Assembly (NCBI GenBank): GCA_001295775.1
Contig: LJIA01000006.1
Location: forward strand, 1-64,000
Direction: 5' to 3'
From: a beta proteobacterium AAP99
GTDB taxonomy: Bacteria > Pseudomonadota > Gammaproteobacteria > Burkholderiales > Burkholderiaceae_C
DNA length: 64,000 nucleotides
Part shown: in pieces, positions 1 through 7,549 of the stretch
Numbering within the stretch: position 1 is the first letter of the stretch
Layout: every line of letters begins with the position of its first letter
Position numbers and translations under genes: made by a program
The notes under the pieces: generated by a model
Told to the model about the DNA's origin: nothing
Database searches by the model: none
Seen by the model: the letters and a program-made list of their open reading frames with translations, nothing else

Positions 1-1
1 C

Positions 2-1012
2 ACCGCCAAGATGGAGCTGCTGTTTGGCACCGGCAACACGCTCATCTTTGGCGTCGAGAGTGCCTTGCTGTTGTTGATTGGCGGGCTGGCCGTGATTGGC
101 AACGAACTCACCGTCGGCATGCTCATGGCCTTCATGGCGTACAAGGCCAACTTCGCACGCCGTGCCACTGCGCTGATTGATCTGGCCGTTCAGATCAAGA
201 TGCTGGGTCTGCACGCGGAGCGGCTGGCAGACATTGCACTTGAGAAGCCGGAGGCGCCCGTGCCGGCCGAAACGGATCTCACCCGCATCCAGCCGAGCAT
301 TGAGCTGGCGAACGTGAAGTTCCGCTATGGCGAGGGCGAGCCTTGGGTGCTGGATGGCGTGAGCCTGAAGATCGAGGCCGGCGAGAACCTGGCCATCGTC
401 GGCCCCAGTGGCTGTGGCAAGAGCACGCTGCTGAAGATCATGCTGGGCCTGCACCAGCCCCAGGAGGGCGAAGTGCGGGTGGGTGGCATTCCGGTGCGGC
501 AGCTGGGCTTGGCCCAGTTTCGCCAACTGGTGGGCACAGTCATGCAAGACGATGTGCTGCTGGCCGGCAGCCTGGCGGAGAACATCGCCTTCTTTGACAC
601 GCACCCCAAGCAGGAGCGCATAGAAGCCGCGGCGCAACTCGCAGCCATCCACACAGACATTGCCGCCATGCCCATGGGATACCAAACGCTGGTGGGCGAC
701 ATGGGCTCGAGCCTGTCCGGTGGGCAGAAGCAGCGCGTGCTATTGGCCCGTGCGCTGTACAAGGGCCCCAAGATCCTGGCGCTGGACGAAGCCACCAGCC
801 ATCTGGATGTGGACAGCGAGCGCGCCGTGAATGCCGCCATCAAGAACATGCGCCTGACGCGCATCACCATCGCTCATCGGCCCGAGACGATCGCCAATGC
901 GCGGCGCATCGTTGCGCTGGCAGGGGGCAGGGTCGTGCGGGATATGGCGGTGGCTCAAGCTCCTGGAGATCGCGTCCGGCGTACAGATTCCCCATCGGCG
1001 ATCCGTGCGTGA
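2..1012 (+). CDS. ABC exporter (bacteriocin/RTX type), 3' part
   Basis: C-terminal part of an export ABC transporter that fuses a membrane domain to an ATPase. The frame is open to the left edge, so the start and most of the membrane domain lie outside the window. Counting from the first ATG (position 11), the last membrane helices occupy about residues 10-60. The nucleotide-binding domain follows, with Walker A GPSGCGKST at 131-139, signature LSGGQ at 235-239, Walker B ILALDE at 255-260 and H-loop His at 289. The membrane-helix sequence resembles colicin V/C39-peptidase exporters, but the peptidase domain would be upstream and is not visible. It would export a peptide or protein across the inner membrane. 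No substrate gene is recognised next to it. The family is clear; the bacteriocin assignment is an inference. Confidence 0.85.
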   Translation, partial: TAKMELLFGTGNTLIFGVESALLLLIGGLAVIGNELTVGMLMAFMAYKANFARRATALIDLAVQIKMLGLHAERLADIALEKPEAPVPAETDLTRIQPSIELANVKFRYGEGEPWVLDGVSLKIEAGENLAIVGPSGCGKSTLLKIMLGLHQPQEGEVRVGGIPVRQLGLAQFRQLVGTVMQDDVLLAGSLAENIAFFDTHPKQERIEAAAQLAAIHTDIAAMPMGYQTLVGDMGSSLSGGQKQRVLLARALYKGPKILALDEATSHLDVDSERAVNAAIKNMRLTRITIAHRPETIANARRIVALAGGRVVRDMAVAQAPGDRVRRTDSPSAIRA

Positions 1013-1477
1013 CGCGCGTCTCCGTATGCCCGGAGTTTGACGGTCGGTTCCTTCGCTAGCGGACCTGTCGTTGTTGGCCGCAACCGGGCGCTCTACAAGC
1101 AGGGCGGTGCTGTTCCGATTTTTTTGAATCGATTGAGACGAGACTGGCAACGCACCGCCTGACTTGTTTTCGAATTTGTCGAACTCGCGCGTACAAGCCT
1201 AGTCAGCCAACTCCTTGATTCTGCTAGGTCATAGGTTGTCGACTCTATTTGTTGAGAACGGTTATATGCAACTGTGAACCGACGCGATAGACCATGCGAA
1301 CAGCTGTCGTTTCTGGCGTCTATCGACTACGCCGACGGATCTGGATGATGTCTGACTCTTCAAATTCAACACCGATACACAAAGCTGCTCAACAGACGAA
1401 GCCGACTGGAGCTTCAAGCGAGTAGGTGCATCACCGCCGATGACCTCCGCCAAACAATCACGCATATGTAAACGCCT
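1013..1477. other. Intergenic gap, no gene seen
   Basis: 465 bases between convergent genes. It holds only a 67-codon minus-strand reading frame without a recognisable product or good ribosome site. No clear hairpin followed by a T-run was found. Confidence 0.5.
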
Positions 1478-2791
1478 TCAGCTACGGAAACCAGACAGAA
1501 ACTCACTCAGCGACATGTGTTCGTAGAATTCGAATGCCCCCCTTAGCGTACGCTCTGAAACGTTTACTTGTTGAGCGATCTCATGAGATGAAGGTATTTT
1601 ACCGAATATCGCAGATTCCGAAGCAATCATCATTGCCTTCCGCATGTAACGCGGCCGTGATATCTCAAACACCTTGGAATCAGCATACATTACTGCGGAA
1701 AATGACCCGCGCGTCGGCAACGGCAGGTTATAGTTGTTGACAGCGAAATTTCGGCGCCGACGCAGATACTCTAGAGCGAAAGTCTCAGCTTTTACGTAGG
1801 AATGCTGAAGCCCAGCAATCCGGGCTCGGCATAGAAAGGTAATCGTAATCGCTGGTTCTGTGGCTGCGGTACCCCACATCGAGCTGATCTGGCCTAGTTG
1901 ATGCGCTGCAAGATTCAACTCGCTGACCGATTGGATTGCTGCACACCCAACCATGATCATCGTGCTCAAGAGGTCGGTTGACACCGCGCCAGCTGCGATC
2001 CGCTTCCAATGATCTGACACCTGAGATCGATCACCACTAAGAATGGAAAATGCTCGCGATTGCAAATGTGCTAAGGCGCTTATTTCACGTGTCGACACTC
2101 CGTGGATCGGCCGGGTTAGCTCCAACTGAAGCCGTTGAAGTGCATTCTCAGCGAGTCGAATGAGTAAAGCCGTATCAAGGCTAGATGGCCGTATGCAGCC
2201 CTCAAATCCGGTTTGTAGATCACCCATGAAGAAAGAAGATCGACTCGCCAAATCAATAAGGTAGCTGTCAATTAAATGATACGTAGCGTACCAGTTTGAA
2301 TGCTCGAACCTACTTCTAAAATTGCGAATCGCCTCATTCAATATTGGGTATGCCTGCCGCCAGTCGCCAAGCATTCGATATTGGCACCCGATATCTACGG
2401 TCGTGCGTATACGCTCTTCCGCTGCGACATCATCGCCAGCTGCTTCGCGCTCAACCTCCAAGAGCATCCGAAGCGCTCGGTTGTGACTTGCCTCCGCAGC
2501 ATAAGTTGACGCCAAGTAGCGGCTGCACCGGTAGCCAACGCTATCTATTTGGCCTAGCGCTGCACTTTTGCCACGATATGCCATGATTCGGGCGTCGACG
2601 TGCCTCCCCATCTGTGACAATACCCATGAGGCAAAACAACAAGCGTCAATATAAACGGTTGTATCCCCCTGCTTGCGAACCGCCTCGGCGAAGCTCACGA
2701 GTGCATCAGCATCCGCTCGTCGTTGAATCACCTCAGTGCGTAGCCTATCAAAATCCACCGGGACTTCAGCAACCAACTTTCTATGATTCAC
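1478..2791 (-). CDS. Helical-repeat regulator with a single AraC-type HTH
   Basis: A 437-residue protein of unknown target. Residues 1-380 are a predicted all-helical region with TPR-like spacing and no transmembrane segment. Residues about 385-437 match the first half of an AraC/XylS DNA-binding domain (helix-turn-helix around SSHEIAQQVNVSERTLRGAF, then the SLSEFL linker). The protein stops at this linker, so the second HTH of a normal AraC domain is absent, and the frame downstream does not encode it. It lies 58 bases downstream of a similar regulator and probably shares its transcript. The role is presumably transcriptional control of the surrounding accessory genes. The DNA-binding call is fairly sure, the target is inference. 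Confidence 0.6.
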   Translation of the reverse strand: MNHRKLVAEVPVDFDRLRTEVIQRRADADALVSFAEAVRKQGDTTVYIDACCFASWVLSQMGRHVDARIMAYRGKSAALGQIDSVGYRCSRYLASTYAAEASHNRALRMLLEVEREAAGDDVAAEERIRTTVDIGCQYRMLGDWRQAYPILNEAIRNFRSRFEHSNWYATYHLIDSYLIDLASRSSFFMGDLQTGFEGCIRPSSLDTALLIRLAENALQRLQLELTRPIHGVSTREISALAHLQSRAFSILSGDRSQVSDHWKRIAAGAVSTDLLSTMIMVGCAAIQSVSELNLAAHQLGQISSMWGTAATEPAITITFLCRARIAGLQHSYVKAETFALEYLRRRRNFAVNNYNLPLPTRGSFSAVMYADSKVFEISRPRYMRKAMMIASESAIFGKIPSSHEIAQQVNVSERTLRGAFEFYEHMSLSEFLSGFRS

Positions 2792-2849
2792 ATTTTCCTC
2801 GCTTAGAGCGAATAACCGAGAACCCTATACTGGCAATACCGGCCACTAT

Positions 2850-4202
2850 TTACGCAAGCCGAATCTCTCGCAACCATTTTTTCGGGCTACTATCAAACTC
2901 TGCACGAAAATATTTAAATATGTAACGCGTAGAAACGCCAAAATAATTCGCCAGATCTGGTACTGAGACTTGGACCCGAGCGTTTTGGGCCAAGAATTCA
3001 ATAGCTTCAGCTGTAATCGTAGATGGGCCGACAGACTCCAACGCGTCGTTGGTTATGCCACTAGAGCAGACATAGGCCAGGAATGAATGTGACTTTGCGA
3101 TGGCTTCTCGCTCTTTGGACAAGACCATTGAAGCTCGCAAGTATCTCCACGGCTGCAACACATCTCGAGCGCGTAGTCCGCAAATAGCCGCGCCGAGCAG
3201 GAGCTCATCAGGAGCTGAGAGCTGCTCTTTTATGAGACGCTCGACAAGCCTTGACATAGCCTCCGCCCCCTCTGAGGGGCGCTTGGAAAGCGCTAGGCCG
3301 ATTGCAACTAAGATTGCGAGGTCGCGCGACGCTGAAGTCAACGTGTCTGTTGCGAGCAAGTGTTCAAAAGCCTCGATACCAGGCCAACTTTCGGTTCGAG
3401 GGGCCGTAGGATCTAAGGCGCGCAAAAAGAATCTACCTGCTGCAATGTCCACTGACGGAATGCAGTCACCCTCAGTCTGTAAGGCCGCCGCCACCAAGTG
3501 AATCAACTCGGCGTCCACTGGCGGCACCGAAGCTGCGGCGCTAACGCGGCGGGCGGGCGACAGTGCACCAAAGCTAAGCAAATCGAACCCATCCTGTCGG
3601 AGCCATGCGCTGCCCAAGTACTGCACGAGCGACAAGAGCGTTGCGGTCCGGACAGGTTGGCTAGCGTGTGTTGACTTAGCGGCCATAAGCGCTTTGAGGG
3701 CCTGCCGCACCCATCGGGCAGCGTCATCAGTTGCGCCAAGCAACGCAACTGCTTGCGCCGCCATAGCCAGCCACAAAGCCTCCAAGTCGTGCGCACCGGC
3801 GATCCTAAGCGCGGCCGCACGCCGACGTATCAGCCGGAACGAACGAGCAACCTCTAACTCACGAAGTGCAATCGAAAGGTAGGGAATTTCAGCTAGCGCC
3901 CGAATACGCGGGCACGACAGCGCTCTGGTTTGCCGCCTGAGCATCTGCGCCGCGGAGAGGGCACGCTGCGGACCGGGATCCGGCATCTTCGTGACCGTCA
4001 AGTCAAAAGCCTGCCATATTGGCGCAGCCGCAAGCGAGTCCTCTGCGCCGTTGCCACTCCTGAGTTTGCCCCAGAGCGGACCAAAATTTATTGTTGTGTT
4101 TGTGCCGCCGCCATGCTCCCAGATCGCACGGAATACACGCCATCTCGCATACTCGCTGTTAGACATAAGAACCGGCAGGCGATCAAGAATTACCTCATTC
4201 AT
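2850..4202 (-). CDS. Helical-repeat regulator with a single AraC-type HTH
   Basis: A 450-residue protein with the same architecture as the gene after it: a long helical, Ala/Leu-rich N-terminal region, then a C-terminal AraC-like helix-turn-helix (about residues 395-450, core VSVPDLANYFGVSTRYIFKYF, then SSPKKWLREIRLA). It ends at the same point of the AraC domain as its neighbour, just before the second HTH should begin. Sequence identity with the neighbour is low outside the HTH. A 7-bp inverted repeat lies 55 bases upstream of the start and may be an operator. The ribosome site is weak (GGGATGG). Likely a regulator of the island; the ligand or partner of the N-terminal region is unknown. 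Confidence 0.6.
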   Translation of the reverse strand: MNEVILDRLPVLMSNSEYARWRVFRAIWEHGGGTNTTINFGPLWGKLRSGNGAEDSLAAAPIWQAFDLTVTKMPDPGPQRALSAAQMLRRQTRALSCPRIRALAEIPYLSIALRELEVARSFRLIRRRAAALRIAGAHDLEALWLAMAAQAVALLGATDDAARWVRQALKALMAAKSTHASQPVRTATLLSLVQYLGSAWLRQDGFDLLSFGALSPARRVSAAASVPPVDAELIHLVAAALQTEGDCIPSVDIAAGRFFLRALDPTAPRTESWPGIEAFEHLLATDTLTSASRDLAILVAIGLALSKRPSEGAEAMSRLVERLIKEQLSAPDELLLGAAICGLRARDVLQPWRYLRASMVLSKEREAIAKSHSFLAYVCSSGITNDALESVGPSTITAEAIEFLAQNARVQVSVPDLANYFGVSTRYIFKYFRAEFDSSPKKWLREIRLA

Positions 4203-5136
4203 CTATCCATCCCGATGGTAACAATGGAATAATATCGCTAAAGCTTTACACCTGTCGGTTTGTCAACTAACAAACCAAGCCCTCGATTCGCTTGGGAAAC
4301 ATACTCTCAGGCCACCTTGGTTGCACGGAGGACATGCGTGCGGATGTATCGTGCGGTGCTGCATAAAGCTCTCTACAACACCAACGAAAACATTGCGGCC
4401 CTTCTCTGCCTATGCCTCAAAAATCTCGCCTGAAAACCGCAAGCTGAATGCTATACTTGAGCGTCATTAGCGCAGGTGGAAGCCAGCAACTCCGACATAG
4501 CTATAACAAACACAAGAAAACCCATCAAAACCCGACGCATCACCCAACCCCGACAACCCGGCCACCTCGGCGTATTTGACGTAGCCGCTAATACGATATA
4601 GTCACTGCAATGGTTTACATACGCAAAGGCAGTGCTCGAACCGCCCAGCATCAATGGCTTAATAGCGATTTACCGAAAACCACCCGAACACACCAATGAT
4701 TGGATGCCCCGACAGCACCGAGAGATTGTTGCGCTCTCACCTTAAATCATGTTTTCGCACTCACCGGAAAGCTGAAGGCGTCTTAAATCCTCCGACACAA
4801 TCGGATTTAAAACCAACAAGCCGAAGCGCGAGCGCTCACACAGATCGTCAGCCATCGGGCAAGCAGCGCCAAGGCCTGTACAATCACTGGTGGATAGATC
4901 TCGGAAGATGTACCAATAATAACGTGACTTAGCTTGCGCAGCCATTATATAACTATAACAATAAAAAGATCACCTACCCCGACCAATGCAGCCTAGTGAA
5001 CCCAGGTAGCGGCAACTGCCATGAATCGATTTTTTACAATCTAAACCAAGTTGCCACCCAAGCACTTACATTGAGAGCACCGGGGAGATGCACGCGGAAG
5101 AGAAATTCGATTTGCGATTAGCCGGCGAATTAAACG
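4203..5136. other. Long AT-richer intergenic region
   Basis: 934 bases with no convincing gene, clearly less GC-rich than the housekeeping part of the window. Short frames here (for example minus strand 4451-4540, a 29-residue hydrophobic peptide starting MRRVLMGFLVF) lack a good ribosome site. The stretch could hold promoters for the regulator to the left, an untranslated RNA, or remnants of lost genes. Confidence 0.5.
4257..4276. promoter_or_regulatory. Inverted repeat upstream of regulator gene
   Basis: Perfect 7-bp arms GGTTTGT/ACAAACC with a 6-base spacer (CAACTA), 55-74 bases upstream of the start codon of the minus-strand AraC-like regulator. Position and symmetry fit an operator, possibly for autoregulation. 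A chance hairpin cannot be excluded. Confidence 0.35.
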
Positions 5137-5850
5137 TCATAAACCCGTCGGTAGACGATCATCAGGCCATGCGTCATCCACAAACCAGTCAGGATCCTCT
5201 GCTGGTACTGTTGCGAGGCCGCAAACATGTGATGAGACTGCATTATTCGGCTGCGTTAGCAAGAAGTCGGAATCAACCCCCAACAGAACAGTTTCAACAC
5301 CGAAACGTTTGCTAAGATTCGTAAGGTGCTTACTCTGCTCCCGCTGCAACCCCATTCGAGCTTCGTCGTAGTTTGTTAATATCAAATACTCCGGCCTGGT
5401 AAAACGCAATGCTCTTTGAATCACTAGCAACCTCTCACTCAACATACATCGAATAGCTATGCGGTGACCCAGCCGGTGCAATTGAGTTTGAAGATATTTG
5501 GAAGCAAAGTAGTCACCAAAGCTAGTTGGCAAATCAAACTCAAATACGATTTTCATGTCGAGCACCTCACAGATCTGACGGAGTGCATCAAGCCCGGGGC
5601 TTACGGCGGAGTATTGAAAGCGCTGTACATCGCAAAACACAAAGCGCAAATCGAAGCCCATACGGTGAACCGCGCGCTTCCAGAGCAGCAGTCTGTGAAA
5701 GATCGCCTCCCTAGACGTGACTTGCAGTGTGGCGAGTTCAAGTCCATGAACAGCCCACGGCTCACACCCGCTGGCCGTAAGCACAAGACGCAAGCTCTGC
5801 AATGCGGTTGGTCTCTGGGCGCGTCCTACTATGGATATTGACAGTGACAT
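5137..5850 (-). CDS. Degenerate EAL-domain protein
   Basis: A 237-residue protein with the overall layout of an EAL (cyclic-di-GMP phosphodiesterase) domain but without its active-site residues. The opening strand and the G-x-E-A-L region appear as CEPWAVHGLELATL. A central strand IVFEFDLPTSF stands where EAL proteins have the E-[TIL]-[TS]-E motif. The strand after 'LHRLGHRIAIRCM' lacks the DDFG motif, and 'PEYLILTNYDE' replaces the P-D-x-[IL]-K-[IL]-D strand. An enzymatic role is therefore unlikely; a binding or partner role is possible. It is the second of two such genes in tandem, 154 bases after the first. The fold assignment is from motif order only. Confidence 0.5.
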   Translation of the reverse strand: MSLSISIVGRAQRPTALQSLRLVLTASGCEPWAVHGLELATLQVTSREAIFHRLLLWKRAVHRMGFDLRFVFCDVQRFQYSAVSPGLDALRQICEVLDMKIVFEFDLPTSFGDYFASKYLQTQLHRLGHRIAIRCMLSERLLVIQRALRFTRPEYLILTNYDEARMGLQREQSKHLTNLSKRFGVETVLLGVDSDFLLTQPNNAVSSHVCGLATVPAEDPDWFVDDAWPDDRLPTGL

Positions 5851-6004
5851 GTATTAGCTCAGCCCTAGCAACCGGAATGAAGCTGCGCGCCGTGGCGCCC
5901 CGAACCGCGCTGACCACCAAACGTAGTCGGCCGCGACAACCGCCGAGCGCCCCGAAACAAAATTCGCTCCAAAAGTCATTTCAGCTTTGGCCGACTTCGT
6001 CTTT

Positions 6005-6664
6005 TCAGGCATTCGACCAATCCGTCGAACGCGGGCTTGCCGTCTGCGTCGAGCCGCCGTCCCACATGATTGGGACGTCACAAAAGGCGATTCCTGCGCT
6101 CGCAAGTGCACCGATGAGCGCCGGGTCGCGAGCGCCTGCGCACAGGGTCAGTGCACCGATGTGCCCTTGAACGAATCCCGAGAGGCTCCGACACCATGGC
6201 GGCAGGCCTGTGGCCACGGGCGGATCGAAGGCAACCACACGCGGGCGCACAAAGGCGACAACCGCCACGAAGGCGCCTACGTCGGCCTCCGCTGTCAAGG
6301 TGCTAGGAACGTTGAGGGCTAGCGGAACCCCGAGCGCCTCTGCGCGCATGCGCAAGGCCTTTGTCGGCGCAGGATTGGGCAGGGCGTCGATCACGCTGTG
6401 CTCAAGCACCAGGGCGGTACCAGTGGCCCGCAGAGTACGGCGCACCTTCATGATCAGTTGCTCGCTCATGCCGGTGTCGTTTGAACGCAGGTACATCAGG
6501 CGCAAGCTGCCCTGTTCGGCTGTTAGCGCGCGTTCCAGGAGGCGGGCGTGCAGTCGCAAGCGCTCAAAGCTGAGGCGCCCTCCTTGCAGGCAGTCTCTTA
6601 AGTCGAGCCCGCGGGCACCCACAGGCTCTCCGGACACGAGATCGACCACGTATCGCGCTTTCAC
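6005..6664 (-). CDS. Degenerate EAL-domain protein
   Basis: A 219-residue protein. The chosen start is a GTG whose TG is shared with the stop codon (GTGA) of a possible upstream ORF, giving KARYVVDLVSGEPVGARGLDL, which matches the first strand of EAL domains ('P-[IV]-[VI]-D-L-x-[TS]-G-x-x-x-G-x-E-A-L'). Later strands fit too (LRLMYL, TALVLEHSVID, LGVPLALNVPST, RPRVVAFDPP, GALTLCAGA), but the catalytic Glu of EAL is Asp in a 'DLR' context and the DDFG and KxD motifs are missing. It is probably catalytically dead. It shares strand order with the next gene, suggesting duplication. Genes upstream (toxin-like) and downstream are on the same strand. Confidence 0.5.
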   Translation of the reverse strand: MKARYVVDLVSGEPVGARGLDLRDCLQGGRLSFERLRLHARLLERALTAEQGSLRLMYLRSNDTGMSEQLIMKVRRTLRATGTALVLEHSVIDALPNPAPTKALRMRAEALGVPLALNVPSTLTAEADVGAFVAVVAFVRPRVVAFDPPVATGLPPWCRSLSGFVQGHIGALTLCAGARDPALIGALASAGIAFCDVPIMWDGGSTQTASPRSTDWSNA

Positions 6665-7023
6665 TGCTGAGCCTCTACCTCTACCGGGTTGTCCTGATTC
6701 ATCACTGCTGCTGTGCAATCGCCGCATTGCCTGCCTCGGAGCTTTCCGCTCGGCGGATGTGCACCGGCACGCGACGAGGCGTGGTTTTGCGGGTTGCCGA
6801 AGAACTGTGGCACCGCCGGCAGTCTGGGGTTTGGTGTACGAGCCCCAGCACCAACTGCTGACGTTACGGTTCGATGTCGTGCCGCAATCGCATAAATCTG
6901 CAACGAAAGCCCGGCTCGGATACCGCGCATCGCCCCATGCACAAAAAGCATCGGGACCGGGGCTGGAATCGTGGCTATCCCGCGCCAGCGCGCCAAAGAG
7001 GTTGCAGTGTCTTGACGGATCAT
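6661..7023 (-). CDS. Doubtful ORF coupled to EAL-like gene
   Basis: A 120-codon frame from an internal ATG (MIRQDTATS...) to a stop that overlaps the GTG start of the next gene by four bases (GTGA). The overlap is what speaks for it. The frame is open further upstream, and the start is unknown. The product matches nothing I recognise; its tail MNQDNPVEVEAQQ is hydrophilic. It may be the 3' part of a gene broken by a frameshift, since other frames look coding just upstream. Confidence 0.25.
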   Translation of the reverse strand: MIRQDTATSLARWRGIATIPAPVPMLFVHGAMRGIRAGLSLQIYAIAARHRTVTSAVGAGARTPNPRLPAVPQFFGNPQNHASSRAGAHPPSGKLRGRQCGDCTAAVMNQDNPVEVEAQQ

Positions 7024-7147
7024 GGACGGTCCTAGTCCGAGGGTCACCGCGCCCGGCCGTCGGTGCCTCTGGCCACCTGTGCCGACGGACGTCTCGTGGA
7101 CGCTGCGGCTCCGGCTGCCGCAGCAACTGTCACGCTGCCGGAATGGA

Positions 7148-7546
7148 TCAGGCACGCGAATTCGCCTGCCACAACGCTCGGGCCGAGCCAGCGGCTCTTG
7201 TTGCACTGAACACCCTCAGCCGAGTCGCCAAGCCTGCCAGGCATGCGTGGCTCGACGGTCTCTGCTTCAGTTCCGCTACGAGGACTTCGGCAAACACTGC
7301 TTCGGAAGCCTCAACCGTGCGAACCGCGACTCCGCGATGGCGCACCGCTAAAGAGGAGAGACTTCGCCGGCGGCACCTCGGGGCACTACCCGCCGCTGCG
7401 GGCCGCCCAGCCCGTTCGGCACGATGCTGGAGCTGGACGGCCTCAAGCCAAGGCTGACGACCGACGCTCAGCCAAGGCTCAGGCAAGACTCCCGCCAATA
7501 CTTCCAAATACTCGACCCCGAGAGCAGAGCGGGTCAGAGGCGACAC
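7148..7546 (-). CDS. Doubtful ORF behind toxin-like gene
   Basis: A 132-codon frame with a GTG start three bases after the stop of the toxin-like lipoprotein gene. Codon use looks plausible (many G-starting codons), and the product has amphipathic stretches such as VEYLEVLAGVLPEPWL. No signal peptide or known motif. It could be a small partner protein of the toxin-like gene or the 5' part of a frameshifted gene that continues in the frame ending at 6661. Confidence 0.3.
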   Translation of the reverse strand: MSPLTRSALGVEYLEVLAGVLPEPWLSVGRQPWLEAVQLQHRAERAGRPAAAGSAPRCRRRSLSSLAVRHRGVAVRTVEASEAVFAEVLVAELKQRPSSHACLAGLATRLRVFSATRAAGSARALWQANSRA

Positions 7547-7549
7547 GCC

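Noticed and set aside
1262-1465. 67-codon minus-strand frame after the first half-AraC regulator, considered as the missing second HTH
   Set aside because: The translation has no helix-turn-helix pattern, so it does not restore the AraC domain.
4451-4540. 29-residue hydrophobic peptide (MRRVLMGFLVF...) that could be a secreted peptide or bacteriocin
   Set aside because: Weak ribosome site, no leader motif such as a double-glycine, and no support from neighbours; kept only as a note in the gap.
6210-7457. 415-codon plus-strand frame
   Set aside because: It lies opposite the EAL-like gene, has Arg/Ser/Thr-rich low-complexity composition and no family match; it is a GC-driven shadow frame.
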